DNA of 64,000 bases, from positions 248,001 to 312,000 of the forward strand of contig NZ_JAVIZT010000001.1 in NCBI RefSeq assembly GCF_031453615.1. Reading direction: 5' to 3'. Below the pieces are notes generated by a model that saw only the letters and a list, made by a program, of their open reading frames with translations, did no database searches and was not told the DNA's origin. Shown here piece by piece: positions 25,866 to 33,458 of the stretch; within the stretch, counting starts at the first letter, position 1; each line of letters starts with the position of its first letter. The translations under genes and the position numbers were made by a program. The DNA is from Microbacterium sp. SORGH_AS_0428 (lineage in GTDB: Bacteria; Actinomycetota; Actinomycetes; Actinomycetales; Microbacteriaceae).

Positions 25866-26702
25866 ATGCAGAATTTCCTCGAAGCGCTCCTCCTGGGCCT
25901 CGTCCAAGGCCTCACCGAGTTCCTCCCGGTCTCCTCGAGCGCACATCTCGCAATCCTCGGAGCCTTCCTGCCCTCGGCCCAGGATCCGGGAGCGGCGTTC
26001 ACGGCGATCACGCAGATCGGAACCGAGGCGGCGGTCGTGATCTTCTTCTGGAAGGACATCGTCCGCATCATCTCGCACTGGTTCGGCTCCTTCACCGGAC
26101 GCGTGCCGCGCAACGATCCCGATGCGCGGATGGGCTGGCTGATCATCATCGGATCGGTGCCGATCGTGGCACTGGGGCTCTTCTTCCAGAATCAGATCGA
26201 GGGTGTCTTCCGCTCGCTCTGGCTGGTCGCGGGGATGCTCATCTTCTTCGGTGTGCTCCTCGGTATCGCCGACGCGGTGGGCGCGCATCGACGCAAGCTG
26301 AAGGACCTCACCGTCGGCCACGGCATCGTCTTCGGTCTGGCGCAGTCGCTCGCGCTCGTGCCGGGAGTGTCGCGTTCGGGTGGCACCATCACCGCGGGTC
26401 TCTTCCTCGGCTACGAGCGCGCGGCGGCAGCCCGGTACGCCTTCCTGCTCGCGATCCCCGCGGTCTTCGGCAGCGGTTTCTACCAGTTGTTCAAGGTGCT
26501 GCGCGAGCCCGAGGTCGACCCCGTCTTCAACCTGTGGGAGACCGGCGCCGCGACCATCGTCGCGTTCTTCGTCGCGCTCGTGGTCATCAAGTACTTCATG
26601 GCGTGGATCTCGAAGCGCAGCTTCCTGCCGTTCGTGATCTACCGCGTGGCGCTGGGTGCGTTCGTGATGATCATGCTCGCCACGGGGGTCATCGCCGCCT
26701 GA
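25866..26702 (+). CDS. uppP: Undecaprenyl-diphosphate phosphatase
   Basis: This integral membrane enzyme (BacA/UppP) dephosphorylates undecaprenyl diphosphate so that the lipid carrier can be reused in cell-wall synthesis; overproduction gives bacitracin resistance. The 278-residue protein has about eight helices and both catalytic motifs: [18 protein letters not shown] near the N-terminus and [11 protein letters not shown] around residue 165. The ATG follows GGCGAAAGGCCGTCG. It follows the M20 peptidase on the same strand. Confidence 0.95.
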   Translation: MQNFLEALLLGLVQGLTEFLPVSSSAHLAILGAFLPSAQDPGAAFTAITQIGTEAAVVIFFWKDIVRIISHWFGSFTGRVPRNDPDARMGWLIIIGSVPIVALGLFFQNQIEGVFRSLWLVAGMLIFFGVLLGIADAVGAHRRKLKDLTVGHGIVFGLAQSLALVPGVSRSGGTITAGLFLGYERAAAARYAFLLAIPAVFGSGFYQLFKVLREPEVDPVFNLWETGAATIVAFFVALVVIKYFMAWISKRSFLPFVIYRVALGAFVMIMLATGVIAA

Positions 26703-26715
26703 TCGCGAGTCGGCG

Positions 26716-27585
26716 TCAGCGTCGCGGCTCGTCGCGGCCGGGCTTGGCCGGCCCGTCGCCGCGCCGGCGCAGATACTGCTCGAACTCGCGGGCGATGGCG
26801 TCGCCGGATGCGTCCGGCGAGTCCCAGGTGTCGCGCGTGCGCTCGAGCCCGCGGATGTACTCGGTCATCTCCTCGTCGTCGGCCGCGGCCGCGTCGATGG
26901 ATGCCTCCCACGCGGCGGCCTGCGTCGACAACTCTCCCCGTGGCACCTTCGCCCCGGTGATGTCCTCCAGGCGGTCCAGCAGGGCCAGCGTGGCTTTCGG
27001 GGACGGCGTGTGGCCCGCGACGTAGTGCGGGACGCTGGCCCAGAGCGACGCAGCGGGGATCCCTGCCTGTTCCGCGACATGGGCGAGAACGCTCAGAATG
27101 CCGACGGGTCCTTCGTAGGAGCTCCGCTCGAGGCCGAGACCCGTGCGCAGCGCGTCGCTGTCGCTGCCCGCGAAGATCGAGATCGGACGGGTGTGCGGCA
27201 CGTCCGCCATCATCGAGCCGAGCGCGACGAAGCCCGTGATGTCCTCGGCGAGGGCGAAGTCGACGAGCTCGGAGGCGAACGCCTTCCACGCCCGTGCCGG
27301 CTCCACCCCCGTCAGCAGCCAGAGCTGCGTTCCCCGGGTCTGCTGCGACGGGCGCAGCAGCGTCGTCTCCGGCCACGAGAGCGCGCGATTGCCCTCCGCA
27401 TCCAGGCTCACCGTGGGACGTGTGTACTGGTAATCGAAGTACAGTTCGGGATCGACCGAGTACACGGGCTCGTAGTCGCCCTCGGCGCGCAGGAGAGCGA
27501 GCGCCGCGGATGCCGCTTCACCCGCATCGTTCCAGCCGTCGAAGGCGGCGACCAGAACGCGCCGACCGAGTCCCTCCACCGTCAC
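26716..27585 (-). CDS. PAC2 family protein (proteasome assembly chaperone-like)
   Basis: This 289-residue protein begins GLGRRVLVAAFDGWNDAGEA and continues with EDITGFVALGSMMADVPHTR, both typical of the PAC2 family. Bacterial PAC2 proteins are of unclear function; the name comes from similarity to a eukaryotic proteasome chaperone. The start is either GTG at 27585 (GGAAG 7 bases upstream) or GTG at 27579 (AGGGA 6 bases upstream). Notably, no proteasome genes lie nearby. It is divergent from the HAD phosphatase gene. Confidence 0.9.
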   Translation of the reverse strand: MTVEGLGRRVLVAAFDGWNDAGEAASAALALLRAEGDYEPVYSVDPELYFDYQYTRPTVSLDAEGNRALSWPETTLLRPSQQTRGTQLWLLTGVEPARAWKAFASELVDFALAEDITGFVALGSMMADVPHTRPISIFAGSDSDALRTGLGLERSSYEGPVGILSVLAHVAEQAGIPAASLWASVPHYVAGHTPSPKATLALLDRLEDITGAKVPRGELSTQAAAWEASIDAAAADDEEMTEYIRGLERTRDTWDSPDASGDAIAREFEQYLRRRGDGPAKPGRDEPRR

Positions 27586-27689
27586 TCCCTCTCTTCCGCA
27601 GCAGCTCAGTGCCGCGGGGATCGTTCCAGGATAGGCGCAGCGGCGCCCCGTGGCGCGGGAGCCGTCGAGGCGCCTCGTAGCATGGGACG

Positions 27690-28376
27690 GTGACCTCCCA
27701 GCTACCCGACGCCGTCCTGTGGGACATGGACGGCACACTCGTCGACACCGAGCCCTACTGGATGGCAGCCGAAGGCCCGCTCGTCGCCGCGCACGGCGGT
27801 GTGTGGACCCATGAGCAGGCGCTGGGCATGGTCGGGCTCGGGCTCGATGACGCGGCGCGCCTCCTGCAGGACGCCGGCGTGCGTCTTCCCGAGCATGAGA
27901 TCGTCGACACGCTCACGACTCGCGTCATGCGATCCCTGCGCGAGGACGGCGTCCCGTTCCGTCCCGGCGCCCGTGAGCTGCTCGCCAGTCTCCGCGCCGC
28001 GGGTGTGCGTACGGCTCTGGTGACGATGTCGCTGCGCCGCATGGCGGACGCGGTCGTCGAGCTCATCGACTTCGACGCGTTCGACTTCGTGATCGCCGGC
28101 GATGAGGCCACCCGTCCGAAGCCCTTCCCAGACCCCTACCTGCAGGCCTGTGCGTCCCTCGGCGTGGATCCGGCTCGCACCGTGGCGATCGAGGACTCGC
28201 CCAACGGTCTGCGCTCCGCGATCGCAGCCGGAACCGTCGCCCTGGGGGTTCCCCACATGGTCTCGCTCGAGGGCGTCGGCGCCGCCGCGCTGTGGTCCTC
28301 GCTCGCCGACACCGGCGCCGACGACATCGCCCGTCTGTTCACCGCACATCACGAATTCGAGGACGTCGCACGATGA
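27690..28376 (+). CDS. HAD family hydrolase (beta-phosphoglucomutase/phosphatase-like)
   Basis: This 228-residue HAD enzyme has the nucleophile motif WDMDGTLVDTEPYW near residue 11, a helical cap, motif II in ALVTMS, the motif III lysine in TRPKPFPDPY, and IEDSPNGLRSA. The cap and overall length fit sugar-phosphate phosphatases or mutases of the YcjU/GS1 type. TAGCAT lies 6 bases before the GTG start at 27690. Its stop overlaps the trmI ATG (ATGA), so the two are coupled. Confidence 0.9.
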   Translation: MTSQLPDAVLWDMDGTLVDTEPYWMAAEGPLVAAHGGVWTHEQALGMVGLGLDDAARLLQDAGVRLPEHEIVDTLTTRVMRSLREDGVPFRPGARELLASLRAAGVRTALVTMSLRRMADAVVELIDFDAFDFVIAGDEATRPKPFPDPYLQACASLGVDPARTVAIEDSPNGLRSAIAAGTVALGVPHMVSLEGVGAAALWSSLADTGADDIARLFTAHHEFEDVAR

Positions 28377-29395
28377 CCGCTCCCGCTCCCGCCTCCGCAC
28401 CCCGCGGCCCTTTCCGCTTCGGCGACCGCATCCAGTTGACGGGGCCGAAGGGTCGACTGCACACGATCACACTGAAAGAGGGCGGCGAGCTGCACACGCA
28501 TCACGGTGTGCTGCGTCATCGCGATCTCGAAGGCCTGCCGGACGGCTCCGTCGTCGCCAACAGCGGTGGTCATGAGTACTTGGCGCTGCGCCCGCTGCTG
28601 CGGGATTTCGTCATGTCCATGCCGCGCGGCGCCGCGATCGTGTACCCGAAGGATGCGGCGCAGATCGTCGCGCAGGCCGACATCTTCCCCGGAGCGGTCG
28701 TCGTCGAGGCGGGTGTCGGGTCGGGTGCACTCGCGCTCTGGCTCCTTCGCGGAGTCGGAGCGACGGGGCGGCTCACGTCGTTCGAGCGGCGGGAGGACTT
28801 CGCCGAGGTCGCGCGTGCCAATGTCGAGACCTTCCTCGGGTCCGTGCCGGAGAACTGGACCCTCGAGGTCGGGGATCTCGTCGAGCGCCTGCCGGAAGCG
28901 GTCGAACCGGCATCCGTCGACCGCGTCGTGCTCGACATGCTGGCGCCGTGGGAGTGCATCGATGTGGTCGCCGACGCCCTCGCGCCCGGCGGCGTGGTCA
29001 TCTGCTACGTCGCCACCGCCACGCAGCTCAGCCGGGTCGCGGAGTACATCCGTCACACCGAGCTCTTCACCGACCCGGAGGCGAGCGAGACGCTCGTGCG
29101 CGGCTGGCACGTCGAGGGACTCGCTGTGCGCCCGGATCACCGCATGGTCGCGCACACCGGGTTCCTGCTGACGGCGCGGCGGCTGGCTCCGGGCGCCGTG
29201 CTTCCCGAGCAGAAGCGGCGCGCCTCCAAGTCGAGCTACAGCGACGAGGATGTGGAGCTGTGGACGCCCGGGGCGGTGGGGGAGCGGCAGATCACCGACA
29301 AGAACCTCCGCAAGCGCGTGCGTGAGGCACAGCGCGCGGCCGCCGGCGCGCGCCAGGCGGCGGCGGAGGACGACACCGACGAGCACGTAGACTGA
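28373..29395 (+). CDS. trmI: tRNA (adenine-58-N1)-methyltransferase TrmI
   Basis: This SAM-dependent enzyme makes m1A58 in the T-loop of tRNAs. The 340-residue protein has an N-terminal beta domain (RIQLTGPKGRLHTITL), YPKDAAQIVAQADIFPGAVV, the SAM motif I VEAGVGSGALALWL, the acidic loop FERREDFAEVARANV, and the catalytic LDMLAPWE. It is longer than Rv2118c because of a charged C-terminal tail of about 50 residues. In many actinobacteria trmI precedes the proteasome cluster; here an FKBP-like lipoprotein gene follows after 4 bases. Confidence 0.94.
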   Translation: MTAPAPASAPRGPFRFGDRIQLTGPKGRLHTITLKEGGELHTHHGVLRHRDLEGLPDGSVVANSGGHEYLALRPLLRDFVMSMPRGAAIVYPKDAAQIVAQADIFPGAVVVEAGVGSGALALWLLRGVGATGRLTSFERREDFAEVARANVETFLGSVPENWTLEVGDLVERLPEAVEPASVDRVVLDMLAPWECIDVVADALAPGGVVICYVATATQLSRVAEYIRHTELFTDPEASETLVRGWHVEGLAVRPDHRMVAHTGFLLTARRLAPGAVLPEQKRRASKSSYSDEDVELWTPGAVGERQITDKNLRKRVREAQRAAAGARQAAAEDDTDEHVD

Positions 29396-29399
29396 TCCG

Positions 29400-30311
29400 G
29401 TGCGCAGAATCCCCGCCGCGGCCGCCGCAGTCGGCCTGATGACCCTGGCCCTCGTCGGATGCTCGTCGTCGACAGCTTCGGGCTGTGATCGCCCCGGCTC
29501 GCTCGGTGCGATCGGCTCGCTTGTCACCGTGTCGGGGGACGACAGCACCGTCGCGCCCACGGTTCAGGTGTCGTCGCCGATCAAGATCGACGGCGTGCAG
29601 TACGACGATCTCGTCACCGGCGACGGCAGCGCCATCGTCTCCGACAACCAGGTCGTGGACGTGGGCTTCACGCTCGCCGACGCGACCAGTGGCGAGGTCT
29701 TGGCCGCGGAGGGCTACGGACAGCCGCTCTACATGCCGTTGACGGGTCTCACCCAGGCGCTGCCCGGGATCAAGGGCGCGCTGGAGTGCGCCACCGGCGG
29801 TTCGCGGATCGTGGTGGGTCTCGCCGGCGACCAGGTCGACCCCAGCTTCCTCGAGCAGCTGCGGCTCGCCGAGGGCACCCCGCTCGTCGCGGTCCTGGAT
29901 CTCCGGTCCGTCCTGCTGCCGGCGGCCGACGGCGCGCCGCAGTACAACGACGCGCACGGCATGCCCTCCGTCGTGCTCACCGACGACGGTCACCCCGGAG
30001 TCGTGGTGCCCGATGGCTCCGCACCGACCGAGCGCGCGGTGGAGGTCCTGAAGAAGGGCGACCACGACGTGCCCGCCGACGGGTCCACGGTCGTCGTGAA
30101 CGTGCTGCAGGTCGACTGGAAGACCAAGCGCGTCACGAAGACCACGTGGGACGACAAGCCCGACGCGGTCACCCTCGGCGGTGACTCCGTCGTCTCGCAG
30201 ACGATCGCGGGCCTTCCGATCGGTTCGCAGGTGCTGGTCGTCGAGCCTGCCGCCGACGCATCCGGCAGTGCCTCGATCTACGTGATCGACATCCTCGGCG
30301 CACTGGGCTGA
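29400..30311 (+). CDS. FKBP-type peptidyl-prolyl isomerase-like lipoprotein
   Basis: This 303-residue protein is exported and anchored as a lipoprotein: signal peptide MRRIPAAAAAVGLMTLALVG with the lipobox LVGC at Cys 21. Two FKBP-like modules follow; the second includes VLKKGDHDVPADGSTVVVNV and TIAGLPIGSQVLVVEP, close to FKBP folds seen in Microbacteriaceae. It probably assists folding of secreted proteins. TAGACT at 29388-29393 lies 6 bases before the GTG start even though trmI ends only 4 bases away, so it can be transcribed separately. Confidence 0.85.
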   Translation: MRRIPAAAAAVGLMTLALVGCSSSTASGCDRPGSLGAIGSLVTVSGDDSTVAPTVQVSSPIKIDGVQYDDLVTGDGSAIVSDNQVVDVGFTLADATSGEVLAAEGYGQPLYMPLTGLTQALPGIKGALECATGGSRIVVGLAGDQVDPSFLEQLRLAEGTPLVAVLDLRSVLLPAADGAPQYNDAHGMPSVVLTDDGHPGVVVPDGSAPTERAVEVLKKGDHDVPADGSTVVVNVLQVDWKTKRVTKTTWDDKPDAVTLGGDSVVSQTIAGLPIGSQVLVVEPAADASGSASIYVIDILGALG

Positions 30312-30360
30312 GCCCCGCCCGCACGGCGCCGGAAGACAGCGGCGCGCCTAGGATATGGGG

Positions 30361-31356
30361 GTGCCCATGAACGAGACGAGTTCCATCGCGCCCGAGGAGC
30401 GACTGGTGAATCTCGCGGTCGCTCTCATGGCCACGGAGCAGGGGCTCACCAAGGACACCATCCTCCGCTCGGTGTCGGGCTACCGGGAACAGGCGGAGTC
30501 CGGCGCATCGAAGACCGCTCTCGAGAAGATGTTCGAGCGCGACAAGGAGAACCTGCGCGCGCTCGGCGTTCCGATCGAGACCATCGGCGACCATGCCGAT
30601 CCCGATGACCTCCGCGAGGCCCGCTATCGTGTGCCGACGGCGGAGTACGCGCTCCCCGAGGACATCACGTTCACGCCCGCGGAGATCGCCCTGCTGAACC
30701 TCGCGGGCTCCGTCTGGAGCGAGAACAGCATGTCGCTGCCGGCGCGGAGCGGACTGCGCAAGATCCGTGCGCTGGGAAACGAGGTGGACGCGGAGATCGT
30801 CGGCTATGCGCCGCGCATCAGCGTGCGCGACACGGCGTTCGCGCCGCTGCAGCGCGCCATCGAGCAGGCTCGCGTCGTCTCGTTCACCTATGTGCGACCG
30901 GGGGAGTCGACGGCTCGGCGTCGCCGGGTGCGACCGCTCGCCCTCGTCGAGTACGAAGCCCGTTGGCACGTCTACGGCACGGACGTCACGCTCGGCGCGG
31001 AGCGCACGTTCCTCCTCTCCCGCATCACCGACGCGGTGCAGGTCACCAAGGAGGGCTTCGATCCTTCATTGCGCGCGGGCGCGGGCGAGCGTGCCGTGCG
31101 CGAACTCCAGGAGCTGGCGGCACGACAGGAGGCCCTGATCGAAGTTCATCCCGGCACCGAGGCGGCGCTTCGCCTCTCGCGCCGTGGCCGCTCCGCCGCG
31201 CAGGGCATTCTGGTGCCGTACGTCGACGCGCACATCCTCGCTGACGAGCTCGCCTCTTACGGCCCGGAAGCGCGCGTGGTGGATCCGCCGCACCTGCGCG
31301 AACTCGTGGTCGATCGGCTGCGCGCGGTGATCGCGCTGCATGGAGAACGGTCATGA
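30361..31356 (+). CDS. pafB: WYL domain transcriptional regulator PafB
   Basis: PafB and PafC act together as the PafBC activator of the DNA-damage response in mycobacteria. The 331-residue protein has an N-terminal winged helix (EERLVNLAVALMATEQGLTK), a WCX-type middle, and a WYL domain (VVSFTYVRPGESTARRRRVR, then YEARWHVYG, where WHVYG replaces WYLxx). TAGGAT (30349-30354) lies 6 bases before the GTG at 30361, favouring that start over the ATG at 30367. Its stop overlaps the pafC ATG. Pup-ligase and proteasome genes, which usually lie just upstream, are absent. Confidence 0.92.
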   Translation: MPMNETSSIAPEERLVNLAVALMATEQGLTKDTILRSVSGYREQAESGASKTALEKMFERDKENLRALGVPIETIGDHADPDDLREARYRVPTAEYALPEDITFTPAEIALLNLAGSVWSENSMSLPARSGLRKIRALGNEVDAEIVGYAPRISVRDTAFAPLQRAIEQARVVSFTYVRPGESTARRRRVRPLALVEYEARWHVYGTDVTLGAERTFLLSRITDAVQVTKEGFDPSLRAGAGERAVRELQELAARQEALIEVHPGTEAALRLSRRGRSAAQGILVPYVDAHILADELASYGPEARVVDPPHLRELVVDRLRAVIALHGERS

Positions 31357-32324
31357 GTGCCTCGCGTCCGCTGGTCGCCACCGAGCGCGCCGCCTTGATC
31401 ATGCAGCTCGTGCCGTACCTCCTCGAGCGCGGCGACGTCTCGCTGGACGAGGCGGCGCGGGACTTCGAGGTGAGCCCCGCTCAGATGCGCGGAATGGTCG
31501 AGAAGCTGACGGTCATCGGACGTCCCGGAGAGGGCGGCTTCTGGTCGCTGCCCGGAGACCTCTTCGACATCGACTGGGATCTCCTGGACACGCAGGACCG
31601 GATCGCTCTGACGCACACCGTCGGCCTGGAGCGCACACCTCGTCTGACGGCCCGTGAGGCAGCGGCGCTGCTCGCAGGACTCCAGCTGACAGGCTCGCTG
31701 CCCGGGGTGAGCGATTCCGCCCTCGTCGAAGGACTACTGGCCAAGCTCGCGCGTGGGTCTGCGGCCGCTCCCGCCGACGTGATCGTCGCCCCCGCTCCGG
31801 TCGACCACGTGCGCGAGCGCGTGGACGAGGCGCTCCGCCGCGGGCGTGCCGTCTCGTTCTCCTACAAGACCCCGGATGCAGCGGCGACGACCCGCACGGT
31901 GGATCCGGTGAAGGTCCACATCGCCGACGGACAGTGGTATCTGCAGGGCTGGTGCCATCTGCGCCAGGCGACGCGCACGTTCCACCTCGACCGTGTGTCC
32001 GACGTCGAGGTGACCGAGATCCCGGTGACACACGGTGCCGACCCGTTGCCGGCGCTGTTCGACACCCTCCAGGGCGACATCGTCGCGCGTCTGCGGTTCC
32101 CCGAGGCCGTCGCACCGCTGCTGGGGGAGTTCCTCACGCACGCCGAGATCGAGATCTCGGGCGGTATGGCGACCGCCACCGTCCGTCTCGCGGACGAGGG
32201 TGTGCTGCGCCGGCTCGCTGCTCGCCGCGCGGGCGATGTCGAGATCCTGGCGCCGGAGGCGGCCCGACGCGCCGCCGCATCCTGGGCCCACGCAGGCCTG
32301 GCACAGTACGAACACTCCGACTGA
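31353..32324 (+). CDS. pafC: WYL domain transcriptional regulator PafC
   Basis: This is the partner of PafB, 323 residues, with an N-terminal winged helix (ALIMQLVPYLLERGDVSLDE), a WYL domain (AVSFSYKTPDAAATTRTVDP, then GQWYLQGWCHLRQATRTFHL carrying the WYL triplet) and a C-terminal WCX domain. The complete WYL triplet is here, not in PafB. The WYL domain is thought to sense single-stranded DNA or nucleotides. The start overlaps the pafB stop by 4 bases (ATGA), so the proteins are made in equal amounts. The tat genes follow. Confidence 0.93.
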   Translation: MSASRPLVATERAALIMQLVPYLLERGDVSLDEAARDFEVSPAQMRGMVEKLTVIGRPGEGGFWSLPGDLFDIDWDLLDTQDRIALTHTVGLERTPRLTAREAAALLAGLQLTGSLPGVSDSALVEGLLAKLARGSAAAPADVIVAPAPVDHVRERVDEALRRGRAVSFSYKTPDAAATTRTVDPVKVHIADGQWYLQGWCHLRQATRTFHLDRVSDVEVTEIPVTHGADPLPALFDTLQGDIVARLRFPEAVAPLLGEFLTHAEIEISGGMATATVRLADEGVLRRLAARRAGDVEILAPEAARRAAASWAHAGLAQYEHSD

Positions 32325-32387
32325 GCCCAGACCCGGTCGCGGATGCGCGGGTTACACTGGGGACACCTCGAACTTTTGGAGATCTCC

Positions 32388-32642
32388 ATGGGCGCTTTCG
32401 GTTGGCCGCACCTGCTGGTCATCCTCGCGGTGATTCTGCTCCTCTTCGGCGCTGCCAAGCTGCCGGCTCTGGCGAAGAGCGTGGGACAGTCCGCCCGGGT
32501 GTTCCGCGGCGAGATGAAGGCCATGAAGGAAGACGACGCCGCTGCGCCGTCCACCGCGACGACCGTCGCGCCGGCTCCGACGCCGGCGGAGTCCGCGCCG
32601 AAGGCCCCCGACACGGGGACTTCGCCCGATACCCGCGCCTGA
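32388..32642 (+). CDS. tatA: Sec-independent translocase subunit TatA
   Basis: TatA is the pore-forming subunit for export of folded twin-arginine proteins. The 84-residue protein has a short N-terminus, one membrane helix (PHLLVILAVILLLFGAAKL), the hinge and an amphipathic helix (ALAKSVGQSARVFRGEMKAM), and an Ala/Pro/Thr-rich tail. TACACT at 32353-32358 is a likely -10 box and TTTTGGAG a ribosome site, so this gene has a normal leader. tatC follows after 6 bases; no tatB is beside it. Confidence 0.95.
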   Translation: MGAFGWPHLLVILAVILLLFGAAKLPALAKSVGQSARVFRGEMKAMKEDDAAAPSTATTVAPAPTPAESAPKAPDTGTSPDTRA

Positions 32643-32648
32643 CCCGTC

Positions 32649-33458
32649 GTGACGGCCCCGGCCTCGCCCATCACGGGAGCTGAAGAACCGCGCCGCGAGA
32701 AGCGCATGTCGTTGGGGCAACATCTCATCGAGCTGCGCCGGCGCCTGATGATCGCGGCGATCGCGCTGGTCGCGGCGATGATCGTGGCCTTCTTCGTGAC
32801 GGATCCGATCCTGGATTGGCTGACAGGCCCGATTCGGATCGTGGCCGAGCAGCGCGGTGACAACTTCGCCGCGCTGAACTTTCCTACGGTGACGTCCGCC
32901 TTCGAGATGCGGATGCGGATCGCGGTGACGATCGGCATCTTCCTGTCCGCACCGGTCTGGCTGTGGCAGATCTGGGCGTTCGTCATGCCCGGGCTCACTC
33001 GCAAGGAGATCCGGTACACGATCGGTTTCATCGCGGCGGCCATCCCGCTCTTCTTCGCCGGCTGCTATGTCGCCGTCCTGGTCATGCCGCACGTCATCGA
33101 AGTCATGTGGAGCTTCACGCCCGAGGGCGCCGTGAACTTCTACTCGGCATCCGAGTACTACGACTTCATCTTCAAGCTGATGATCGTGATCGGCATCTCG
33201 TTCGTCTTGCCCGTCTTCCTCGTCGCGCTCAACCTCGCGGGCATCATGTCGGGCATGGCGATCCTGAAGGGCTGGCGCGTCGCGGTGCTTCTCGCGACGA
33301 TCTTCGCGGCGATCGCCACCCCCGCCGCGGACGTCGTGAGCATGCTTCTGCTCGGCGCCATCCTGATCGTGCTGTTCTTCGCCGCGGCTGGTCTGTCCAT
33401 GATCTTCGACCGACGCCGTCGGAAGCGAGAGGCCGCGCTCTTGGACACCACGCTGTGA
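32649..33458 (+). CDS. tatC: Sec-independent translocase subunit TatC
   Basis: TatC is the twin-arginine signal receptor, a six-helix membrane protein. The 269-residue sequence has MSLGQHLIELRRRLMIAA with the conserved HLxELRxR, the FxxPxW-like SAPVWLWQIWAFVMPGLTRK, and FAIATP-type ending ATIFAAIATPAADVVSMLLL. A client in this window is the phospholipase C-like protein at 17255-19003. Its TGA overlaps the helY GTG start (GTGA), so translation of the helicase is coupled. Confidence 0.96.
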   Translation: MTAPASPITGAEEPRREKRMSLGQHLIELRRRLMIAAIALVAAMIVAFFVTDPILDWLTGPIRIVAEQRGDNFAALNFPTVTSAFEMRMRIAVTIGIFLSAPVWLWQIWAFVMPGLTRKEIRYTIGFIAAAIPLFFAGCYVAVLVMPHVIEVMWSFTPEGAVNFYSASEYYDFIFKLMIVIGISFVLPVFLVALNLAGIMSGMAILKGWRVAVLLATIFAAIATPAADVVSMLLLGAILIVLFFAAAGLSMIFDRRRRKREAALLDTTL

